Part shown: positions 1-5,746 of the stretch, in pieces | How positions within the stretch are numbered: the first letter of the stretch is position 1 | Layout of the letters: the number at the start of each line of letters is the position of its first letter | Assembly (NCBI GenBank): GCA_012963075.1 | Contig: DTWI01000105.1 | Location: 1 to 6,532 of the forward strand | Direction of reading: 5' to 3' | Origin: Fidelibacterota bacterium | GTDB taxonomy: Bacteria > Marinisomatota > Marinisomatia > Marinisomatales > Marinisomataceae | DNA: 6,532 nucleotides | Notes under the pieces: generated by a model | Told to the model about the DNA's origin: nothing | The model's input: only the letters and a program-made list of their open reading frames with translations | Database searches by the model: none | Program-made: the position numbers and the translations under genes

Positions 1-2
1 AA

Positions 3-533
3 CAAGAGACAAAAGAAAAAGGAAAAACTGCAAGGAATAGACCTTCAATTACCGAAGGCCAAACTAGAAGAATGAGAACTGGTGATGGAACTCTTTATAT
101 TACAGTTAATAAAGATGAAAATGGTCTCTGTGAAGTTTTTACTACTATTGGTAAAGCAGGGGGGACTGTTTCTGCACAAACTGAGGCAATTAGCAGATTA
201 ATTTCTTTGGCACTTAGATCAGGAATCGATCCTAATAGTATTATTAATCAATTAAAAGGCATTAGTGGTCCAAATCCAACTTGGGAAGATGGGCAACTAA
301 TTTTATCTACTCCCGATGCGATTGGAAGAGCATTAGAAAATTTTGTACATGGTGATACTCCATCTTCAGAAGAAGAAAAACAAGTCAAATTTGAAATTGC
401 CAATGATGTACAACAAACTAATAAACCAACAACTAACCATACAATGACTTGTCCTGAATGTGATCAACAAGGTGTTGTCAATGAAGGCGGATGTTACAAT
501 TGTAAGGATTGTGGTTGGTCTAAGTGCGAATAA
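3..533 (+). CDS. nrdJ: Adenosylcobalamin-dependent (class II) ribonucleotide reductase, C-terminal part (5' end outside window)
   Basis: This is the C-terminal 176 residues of a class II ribonucleotide reductase, which makes deoxyribonucleotides using coenzyme B12 and does not need oxygen. The frame is open from the left edge, so the ATG at 72 is internal: the residues before it (RPSITEGQTRRMRTGDG) belong to the conserved lead-in to the TSCPD region. That region follows, with LYITVN, EVFTTIGKAGG and AISRLISLALRSGIDP, then a QLKGI segment. After an acidic, Gln/Asn-rich linker comes a cysteine-rich tail at 450-527: CPEC, then a single Cys, then CxxCGWSKC, for six cysteines in all. In this family such tails are thought to bind zinc or to shuttle reducing equivalents to the active site. 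The catalytic barrel and B12 site lie upstream, outside the window. The gene converges on frr. The family call is strong; full length cannot be judged. Confidence 0.9.
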   Translation, partial: QETKEKGKTARNRPSITEGQTRRMRTGDGTLYITVNKDENGLCEVFTTIGKAGGTVSAQTEAISRLISLALRSGIDPNSIINQLKGISGPNPTWEDGQLILSTPDAIGRALENFVHGDTPSSEEEKQVKFEIANDVQQTNKPTTNHTMTCPECDQQGVVNEGGCYNCKDCGWSKCE

Positions 534-674
534 CAAAAATTTAAATTATTAAATTCAAAGAAAAAGCCAGTTTTAATACAAAATCAATAAGCCCTGTTAT
601 AAGACAAGCATTACAGCAATGGGCATATCAGATTACTTTTGAAGATTTAGAAACAGAAAAATGGAATGAATAGA
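534..674. other. Convergent spacer between nrdJ and frr, with an unexplained open plus-strand frame
   Basis: This 141-base spacer separates the stop codons of nrdJ (+) and frr (-). On the plus strand the frame 545-673 is open for 42 codons and ends in TAG. It reads like protein, ending in ALQQWAYQITFEDLETEKW, yet it has no ATG, GTG or TTG and no ribosome binding site. It could be the decayed 3' end of a lost gene, a tiny protein with a rare start such as ATT, or chance. I do not recognise a family. The only hairpin I see (594-600 with 610-616, six of seven pairs, nine-base loop) is weak and has no T tract after it, so it is not a convincing terminator for either gene. Confidence 0.3.
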
Positions 675-1232
675 TTAATTTTCTAATATTTCTTTTTCTT
701 TAGATGTTTGGCTTGTGTTTAATTTGCCAATGAAATTATCTGTAAGATCTTGTAAGTCATCAAAAAATCGTTTCATATCATCTTCTGGAATTTTGTTTTC
801 TTTCTCTACCCTTTTTACAGAATGGATAATATCTCTACGGATATTTCTTATTGATATTCTTCCTTCTTCAACAGTGTGAGCAGAAAATTTCACTAGCTCT
901 TCTCTTCTTTCAGTTGATAATGGAGGAAAGGAAATAATAATTGAATTACCATTATTAGAAGGATTCAAACCTAAATCTGATTCAATAATTGCCTTTTCTA
1001 TATTATCAAGAACGGTTTTATCAAACGGTTGAATACTGACAGTCACACCATCCATAAGAGAAACATTAGCAACTTGATTTAATGGAGTTTGATTATCATA
1101 ATAATTCACCAGAATTTTGCTGAACATATCTGGATTAGCTCTCCCTGTTCTAATTTTAGCTAATTCATTATCAACAAACACAATTGTTTGTTGCATTCTA
1201 CTGCTTGCGAGTTCAAGTTTTTGATTTAACAT
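675..1232 (-). CDS. frr: Ribosome recycling factor (RRF)
   Basis: RRF works with EF-G to split the post-termination ribosome so that it can start again. The protein has 185 residues, the usual length. Family landmarks are visible in order: the N-terminal helix with KIRTGRANP at residues 26-34, the small second domain in the middle (SIQPFDKTVLDNIEKAI, then the DLGLNPSNNGNSIIISFPPL segment), the ERREELVK helix start, and the RNIRRDI stretch of the long three-helix bundle. The C-terminus is a short Lys/Glu-rich tail. The start is the only sensible ATG; the sequence before it is A/T only and has no Shine-Dalgarno motif. It lies 31 bases after tsf and is probably read from the same transcript. In many bacteria pyrH sits between these two genes, but here it does not. 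The identification is secure. Confidence 0.96.
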   Translation of the reverse strand: MLNQKLELASSRMQQTIVFVDNELAKIRTGRANPDMFSKILVNYYDNQTPLNQVANVSLMDGVTVSIQPFDKTVLDNIEKAIIESDLGLNPSNNGNSIIISFPPLSTERREELVKFSAHTVEEGRISIRNIRRDIIHSVKRVEKENKIPEDDMKRFFDDLQDLTDNFIGKLNTSQTSKEKEILEN

Positions 1233-1263
1233 AATTAATTAAATAATAGTAATAGATAAGTTA

Positions 1264-1863
1264 TTAACTTTTTTCACCAAGAGCAAAACGAACGAAACGA
1301 TTAATCGTAATATTTTCTCCTAATTTAGCAATTGCTTCTTGAATAAGTTGACCAATTTTAACATCAGGATCTTTGATAAAAGATTGATTGATTAAACAGT
1401 TTTCTTCAATAAATTTTTCTATTTTACCATCAACAATTTTCTTAACAACGTTATCTGGTTTACCAGTCGATTTTGCTTGTTCTGTATAAATATCTCTTTC
1501 TTTATCAATAAGATCAGAAGAAAGATCATTTTTGCTAATAGCAATAGGATTTGTTGCAGCAATTTGCATTGCAATATTATTTGCTAATTCTTCAAATCCT
1601 TTAGTTTTTGGAACAAAATCGGTTTCACAACCAATATCAAGTAATACACCAAGTTTGCTACCATGATGAATATAAGATATAATTAAACCTTCATTGGCAT
1701 CTCTTACAAATTTTTTTTCTGCTTTGGTAACACCAGCCTTGCGAAGAAATTCTATTGCTGAATCTAAATCACCTTTTGATTCAACTAATGCTTTTTTACA
1801 ATCCATCATTCCAGCACCAGTTCTTTCTCTTAAATCCTTAACTAACTTGGCATCTACATTCAT
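1264..1863 (-). CDS. tsf: Elongation factor Ts, short form
   Basis: EF-Ts is the nucleotide exchange factor that removes GDP from EF-Tu during elongation. At 199 residues it is much shorter than the E. coli protein (about 283) and close to the compact Thermus type. The UBA-like N-terminal domain occupies residues 1-44, with RERTGAGMMDCKKAL. The core follows, with CETDFV at 79-84; its TDF residues contact EF-Tu. The end is the typical GENITINRFVRFALGE. I chose the ATG at 1861-1863 because the family motif begins just after it. The frame stays open upstream to 1929, but that part overlaps rpsB and encodes a Lys/Asn-rich peptide unlike EF-Ts. Only one base separates it from the rpsB stop, suggesting translational coupling. 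An AAAGGA about 14 bases upstream is too distant to be a good ribosome binding site. Confidence 0.95.
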   Translation of the reverse strand: MNVDAKLVKDLRERTGAGMMDCKKALVESKGDLDSAIEFLRKAGVTKAEKKFVRDANEGLIISYIHHGSKLGVLLDIGCETDFVPKTKGFEELANNIAMQIAATNPIAISKNDLSSDLIDKERDIYTEQAKSTGKPDNVVKKIVDGKIEKFIEENCLINQSFIKDPDVKIGQLIQEAIAKLGENITINRFVRFALGEKS

Positions 1864-1864
1864 A

Positions 1865-2599
1865 TTATTTCTTTTTTTCCTTTGGTTCTTCTGATTTTTC
1901 TGAATCATCATTCTTAGACTTATTATCAATAGTGTTCACAATAATATTTACAACCTCTGCGATTAAAAGTTGGATTGTTCTAATAGAATCATCATTCGCT
2001 GGAATTGGATAGTCGCAAATTGTAGGATCAGTATTAGAATCAACAATACAAATTATAGGAATTTCAAGTTTTCTTGCTTCTTCAATAGCAATAGATTCAG
2101 TTTTTCCATCTACAACGATAATAACATCTGGTAATTTTTTCATATCTTTGATACCACGATGTTGATCAGAAAGCTTTATCTTTTCACGATTTAACTTTAA
2201 AAGTTCTTTTTTTGTTAAATCTTCGTAAAGACTAGAACCTTCTTTTTCCAATGACTGAAGTCTTTTAATGCTTTTTTTAACAGTAGAAAAATTTGTGAGA
2301 GTTCCACCAAGCCATCTCTCTACAACATAAAACATACCACATCTATCTGCTTCTTGCTGTATGATATCTTTAGCATGTTTCTTAGTCCCTACAAAAAGTA
2401 TATCCCCATTTCTTTCTACTATATTTTTAACAAATAATAATGCTTTACTAAGGTTATTAATAGTATCGTCTAGATTAATAATGTCTATACCATTTTTTTG
2501 AGATAAAACATAATCTCGAAAATTAGGATTTGTTTTGCTTGTTATATGGCCAAAGTGAGCACCAGATTTTAATAAATCATCTTTTGTAACAGTAATCAT
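1865..2599 (-). CDS. rpsB: 30S ribosomal protein S2
   Basis: S2 is a small-subunit protein that assembles late and is needed for S1 binding in many bacteria. The protein has 244 residues. It begins TKDDLLKSGAHFGH, and shows NGIDIINL (36-43), VGTKK (70-74), the nearly invariant ERWLGGTLTNF (94-104), IKDMKKLPD (150-158), DSNTDP (187-192) and IPANDDSIR (199-207). The last roughly 20 residues are a charged Lys/Glu/Ser/Asp tail, probably disordered. The start is the ATG at 2597-2599; a longer frame reaching 2677 only reads the end of rpsI in another frame. It begins four bases after the rpsI stop and ends one base before tsf. Two family motifs are unusual: the region after the first histidines lacks the common WNPKM, and SDQHRGI stands where a Gly-Gly-Ile segment is common. 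The identity is not in doubt. Confidence 0.96.
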   Translation of the reverse strand: MITVTKDDLLKSGAHFGHITSKTNPNFRDYVLSQKNGIDIINLDDTINNLSKALLFVKNIVERNGDILFVGTKKHAKDIIQQEADRCGMFYVVERWLGGTLTNFSTVKKSIKRLQSLEKEGSSLYEDLTKKELLKLNREKIKLSDQHRGIKDMKKLPDVIIVVDGKTESIAIEEARKLEIPIICIVDSNTDPTICDYPIPANDDSIRTIQLLIAEVVNIIVNTIDNKSKNDDSEKSEEPKEKKK

Positions 2600-2603
2600 A
2601 TAA

Positions 2604-2999
2604 TTATCTTTTCGAAAATTGGAATTTCTTCCTCGCTCCAGGTTGACCATATTTTTTTCTTTCCACTTCTCTGGCATCTCTTGTTAATAAACCGTGAGTC
2701 TTTAATTGGCTTCTTAGTTGATTATCTGATTCTAAAAGAGCTCTTGCAACCCCCAACTGAATTGCACCAGCTTGACCAGTTAATCCACCACCAGAAACAT
2801 TAATTTTTAAATCATATTTATCTTTAAGGTTTAGAATTTCAAGAGGTTTTATTGCATGGATTACTAGTGATTCCCTTTTTAAATACGAATTAAGATCAAG
2901 TTTATTATTCACAACAAAACTTCCCGATCCACTGGATAGATAAACTCTTGCAGTTGAGTTTTTTCTTCTACCAATACCTCTAAAAGGTTCATTCTTCAT
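2604..2999 (-). CDS. rpsI: 30S ribosomal protein S9
   Basis: S9 binds the 16S rRNA head, and its C-terminal tail reaches the P-site tRNA. The protein has 131 residues, the normal size. It shows GIGRRKNSTARV (8-19), the VSGGGLTGQAGAIQLGVARAL core (68-88), LLTRDAREVERKKYG, and the classic basic C-terminus KKFQFSKR whose final Arg contacts tRNA in known ribosomes. The start ATG shares its A with the last base of the rplM stop (TAATG), a typical coupled junction, and no Shine-Dalgarno sequence stands at a normal distance. rplM followed by rpsI is one of the most conserved bacterial gene pairs. Confidence 0.97.
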   Translation of the reverse strand: MKNEPFRGIGRRKNSTARVYLSSGSGSFVVNNKLDLNSYLKRESLVIHAIKPLEILNLKDKYDLKINVSGGGLTGQAGAIQLGVARALLESDNQLRSQLKTHGLLTRDAREVERKKYGQPGARKKFQFSKR

Positions 3000-3430
3000 T
3001 AAACATCATTCCATTGTACTGGATTTTGAGCATCATGATTATGAACTGCCCCCTTATGAACCCTAAGATGGGTCATAATTTCTCTTCCTAACTTATTTTT
3101 AGGTAACATACCCTTAACAGCATTAATAATTATTCTATCAGAGTCATTCTTCATTAAATCATTATAATTGGTCATTTTGGCTCCACCCGGATAACCAGAA
3201 TGTGTGAAATATTGTTTTGAATCAGCCTTTTTGCCAGTTAATCTTATTTTATCCGCATTAACTATAACAACAGAATCTCCCATATATAAATTGGGAGCAT
3301 AGTTTGGTCGATGTTTACCTCTAAGTATCTGGGCTACTTTAGACGCAAGTCTCCCTAATACCTGATTATCGGCATCTAGCAACCACCATTTGTGCTCTAT
3401 TTTTTTAGCTGATATTGTTCTTGTTTTCAT
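2999..3430 (-). CDS. rplM: 50S ribosomal protein L13
   Basis: L13 is an early-assembling large-subunit protein that binds 23S rRNA. The protein has 143 residues, typical for the family. Landmarks are KWWLLDADNQVLGRLAS (14-30), LRGKHRPNYAP (36-46), GDSVVIVNA (51-59), the YFTHSGYPGG segment (74-83) and GMLPKNKLGR (107-116). It is the first gene of the ribosomal set and lies 67 bases after pyrC, the largest gap inside the minus-strand block, so a promoter here is plausible. The bases just before the ATG are T-rich with no Shine-Dalgarno motif. Confidence 0.97.
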   Translation of the reverse strand: MKTRTISAKKIEHKWWLLDADNQVLGRLASKVAQILRGKHRPNYAPNLYMGDSVVIVNADKIRLTGKKADSKQYFTHSGYPGGAKMTNYNDLMKNDSDRIIINAVKGMLPKNKLGREIMTHLRVHKGAVHNHDAQNPVQWNDV

Positions 3431-3450
3431 AAAGTATTAAAAACGAAACG

Positions 3451-3479
3451 AACTTAATTGATGTCATTCCATTAGTCAA
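3451..3479 (-). promoter_or_regulatory. Candidate sigma70-type promoter upstream of rplM
   Basis: In the 67-base gap between pyrC and rplM, the minus strand reads TTGACT (3474-3479), a 17-base spacer, then TAAGTT (3451-3456). The first box matches the -35 consensus in five of six positions; the second matches TATAAT in only three of six. The position, about 20 bases before the rplM start, would give a very short leader. This is a weak call from consensus alone, and in A/T-rich DNA such matches occur by chance. Confidence 0.25.
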
Positions 3480-3497
3480 TAACAATGATTAGTAACT

Positions 3498-4793
3498 TTA
3501 TAGACTAAAAAATGAATTTTTTGAGAACACATATTTGACTCTACCAACCAATTTATGGCCAATAAAAGGCGAATTCGAAGATTTGGAATAAATATCACCT
3601 TCTGAGAATATCCACTTTTCATTTGGATTGAAAACTGTAATCTGGGCTTTTTCACCAATTGCAAATAAATCTGTATTAATATTCATAACTTTTCTTGGAT
3701 TAACTGTTAATTTTTCAATCAGTGATTTTAAGCTCATACCATTTTCTTTGACTAAAACCTTATTAACAACTCCAAAACAGCTTTCTAAACCAATCATTCC
3801 AAATTCTGCATCGTTAAATGTTGTTTCTTTATCTTCAATCGTATGGGGAGCATGATCGGTTGCAATACAATCAATAATACCGCTTTTAATACCATCAATT
3901 AGTTTCTTCCTATCATTTTTAGATCGAATTGGTGGACCAACTTTAAAATTTGTATCAAATCCAACAATATCATCATCACAAAAATATAGGTGATGAGGCG
4001 AAACTTCTGAACTAATTAGTTTACTTTTAGATTTAAACAACTTAATTAATTCAACTGATTCTTTTGTAGAAACATGTGGAATATGTAATCTAGCATTCAA
4101 AGATAGTGCTAATGCAAGATCTCTATATACCATAACTGATTCAGCTAAATTTGGATTACCTTTAAGTCCCAAATTATCTGAATTTGGCCCTGCATTCATA
4201 ACTCCTTTATTTCTTAAATAAATATCTTCCGCATGATTAATAATAGGAAGATCAATCATCTTTGCATATTGTAACGCTAACGCCATAAACTGTGCATTCT
4301 GAATTGGAATCCCATCATCGCTAAATGCAATAGCACCATTTTCTTTCATTAAAATCATTTCAGTTAATTCTTCGCCTTTCTGTCCCTTAGAGACAGCACC
4401 AATAGGAAAAATATCGATTGGGAGATGATTACTTTTACCGCAAATATAGTAAATATGCTCTGCTGAATCGATTGAAGGATTAGTATTTGGCATTGTACAA
4501 ACTTGGGTGAAACCACCCGCTAGCGCAGCAATAGATCCAGATTCAAGGTTTTCTTTATCCTCTCTACCAGGCTCTCTAAAATGGGCATGGATATCGCAGA
4601 AACCATGAGTAACTATCAGGCCTTTACAATCAATTTTTAAAGTATCTTTATCTCGAGACGATATAGTTTTTCTAATTGAAGCGATAGTGCCATTTTTAAT
4701 CAATATATCACCAATAAATGTTTTCTTTGAAAATGGATCAATGATTCTTCCATTCTTTAGTAATATTTTTTTAGGTTGTTTCTTGGCAATCAT
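3498..4793 (-). CDS. pyrC: Dihydroorotase, type I
   Basis: This enzyme closes carbamoyl-aspartate to dihydroorotate, the third step of UMP synthesis, in the cytoplasm. It is a 431-residue amidohydrolase, the size of the type I (Bacillus/Aquifex-like) class, not the shorter E. coli type. The metal and substrate residues are visible: DIHAHFREPG (HxH at 69 and 71), SDDG (Asp 159/160), NHAED (His 187), PHVST (His 240), and TDHAPH (Asp 313), so it should be active and is unlikely to be a silent PyrC-like partner. GFTQVCTMPNTNP (94-106) is also typical. The start ATG overlaps the pyrB stop as ATGA, indicating coupled translation. One oddity is VTHGF at 61-65, where the family normally has a proline before the glycine. 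Hydantoinase is excluded by the HFREPG and MPNTNP motifs. Confidence 0.95.
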   Translation of the reverse strand: MIAKKQPKKILLKNGRIIDPFSKKTFIGDILIKNGTIASIRKTISSRDKDTLKIDCKGLIVTHGFCDIHAHFREPGREDKENLESGSIAALAGGFTQVCTMPNTNPSIDSAEHIYYICGKSNHLPIDIFPIGAVSKGQKGEELTEMILMKENGAIAFSDDGIPIQNAQFMALALQYAKMIDLPIINHAEDIYLRNKGVMNAGPNSDNLGLKGNPNLAESVMVYRDLALALSLNARLHIPHVSTKESVELIKLFKSKSKLISSEVSPHHLYFCDDDIVGFDTNFKVGPPIRSKNDRKKLIDGIKSGIIDCIATDHAPHTIEDKETTFNDAEFGMIGLESCFGVVNKVLVKENGMSLKSLIEKLTVNPRKVMNINTDLFAIGEKAQITVFNPNEKWIFSEGDIYSKSSNSPFIGHKLVGRVKYVFSKNSFFSL

Positions 4794-5722
4794 AATTTTT
4801 CCGACTTATCACCTAACAATAAATAAAGGATGGACATTCTCGATGCAACTCCATTTAAAACTTGATCTAAAATAACAGCATTTTCAGAATCAGCAATTGT
4901 ACTATCAATTTCAATTCCTCTATTCATCGGACCTGGATGCATAATAGTAATATCCTTTTTTAATTTATTCACTCTTTCATAGGTTAATCCAAATGTTCTA
5001 TGGTATTCTCGTTTTGATGGAATTCTTCCTAAATGCATTCTTTCAAGTTGTATACGAAGAACAATGACAGCATCACACCAATTTAAAACTTCATCCACAT
5101 TATGAGTAACATTAATGCCTAATTTTGTAACATCATTCGGAAGCAATGTGCTAGGACCGCAAACTACAATTTCGGCACCTAATTTTTTCAGTCCAAAGAT
5201 ATTACTTCGTGCTACCCTGCTATTTAATATATCTCCAATAATTCCAATTTTTAAGTTTTTAATTTTTCCAAATTTTTCCTTAAGAGTTACCATATCCAAA
5301 ATGGCCTGCGTAGGATGTTCATGAGATCCGTCTCCAGCATTAATAACTGAACCATCAATATATTCAGTTAATTTTAAAGCTGCACCTGGATGAGAATGTC
5401 TTATTATTGCTCCATCAATCTGCATTGATTCAATATTCTGAACTGTATCTTTTAACGTCTCTCCTTTTTTAACACTACTACCAGTTGCTGAAAAATTAAT
5501 ACTATCTGCACCCAATCTCTTTTCAGCTAAAGCAAAACTAATCTTTGTTCTTGTGGAATTCTCAAAGAACATATTAACCAAAGTTTTCCCCTTCAAAAGA
5601 TTAATTTTTCTTCCAGGAGAATCAAGGATTTGTTTAAATTTAAATGAGGTATCGATGATTTTATTCAAATCAGAAATTGGAAAATCTTCTAAACCAATAA
5701 GATGTTTGCTTTTTAGCATCAT
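4790..5722 (-). CDS. pyrB: Aspartate carbamoyltransferase catalytic chain
   Basis: ATCase joins carbamoyl phosphate and aspartate, the committed step of pyrimidine synthesis. The protein has 310 residues from the chosen start. Substrate residues are all present: carbamoyl-phosphate loop FFENSTRTK (STRT at 56-59), SSVKKGET (82-89), Arg 108, HPTQ (136-139), GDILNSRVARS (Arg 169), the aspartate-side RIQLERM (Arg 223, Gln 225), and HPGPMNRG (262-269). The HPGP form and the lack of a neighbouring pyrI point to an unregulated trimer of the Bacillus kind, or one that pairs with PyrC as in Aquifex; the latter is inference. The start is ATG 5720-5722 or the next codon, ATG 5717-5719; both follow a strong GGAGG. 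A TTG at 5732-5734 lies in frame but overlaps that GGAGG, so I rejected it. It follows miaA by 24 bases. Confidence 0.95.
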   Translation of the reverse strand: MMLKSKHLIGLEDFPISDLNKIIDTSFKFKQILDSPGRKINLLKGKTLVNMFFENSTRTKISFALAEKRLGADSINFSATGSSVKKGETLKDTVQNIESMQIDGAIIRHSHPGAALKLTEYIDGSVINAGDGSHEHPTQAILDMVTLKEKFGKIKNLKIGIIGDILNSRVARSNIFGLKKLGAEIVVCGPSTLLPNDVTKLGINVTHNVDEVLNWCDAVIVLRIQLERMHLGRIPSKREYHRTFGLTYERVNKLKKDITIMHPGPMNRGIEIDSTIADSENAVILDQVLNGVASRMSILYLLLGDKSEKL

Positions 5723-5726
5723 TAAA

Positions 5727-5732
5727 TCCTCC
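5727..5732 (-). promoter_or_regulatory. Shine-Dalgarno site that sets the pyrB start
   Basis: The minus strand reads GGAGGA here. From GGAGG to the first ATG there are five bases and to the second ATG eight, both usable. This rules out the in-frame TTG that overlaps the site, and leaves the exact choice between the two tandem ATGs open. It is the only strong ribosome binding site in front of any gene start in the window. Confidence 0.75.
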
Positions 5733-5746
5733 AAATTCCGCGCAAA

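Noticed and set aside
72..533. Treating the ATG at 72 as the start of a small complete protein.
   Set aside because: The frame is open to the left edge and the residues before the ATG match the conserved lead-in to the NrdJ TSCPD region, so the methionine is internal.
594..616. Imperfect hairpin in the nrdJ-frr spacer as a terminator.
   Set aside because: One mismatch, nine-base loop, low G/C and no following T tract on either strand.
1288..1300. Repeat of the aacgaaacga type string also present near 3441-3452.
   Set aside because: The first copy lies inside the conserved EF-Ts C-terminus (NRFVRF codons); a match of about ten bases in A/T-rich DNA with no further copies found is likely chance.
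1864..1929. Longer N-terminus for EF-Ts, starting at 1929.
   Set aside because: The extra 22 residues are the Lys-rich rpsB tail read in another frame; the EF-Ts motif begins right after the ATG at 1863.
2600..2677. Longer N-terminus for S2, starting at 2677.
   Set aside because: The extra 26 residues overlap the C-terminus of rpsI in another frame and look nothing like S2; the family sequence begins at the ATG at 2599.
3431..3497. Ribosomal-protein autoregulatory leader before rplM.
   Set aside because: The gap is only 67 bases and shows no stable stem or mimic of the L13/S9 rRNA site that I can recognise.
3476..3664. Minus-strand open frame over the end of pyrC.
   Set aside because: It overlaps the pyrC C-terminus in another frame and has no family features.
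3628..3855. Plus-strand open frames inside pyrC, pyrB and tsf (for example 3628-3855, 5115-5324, 1694-1894).
   Set aside because: They lie opposite secure conserved genes, have no recognisable motif and no ribosome binding site; they are antisense shadows.
5723..5734. TTG at 5734 as the pyrB start.
   Set aside because: It overlaps the GGAGG ribosome binding site, which instead serves the two ATG codons downstream.
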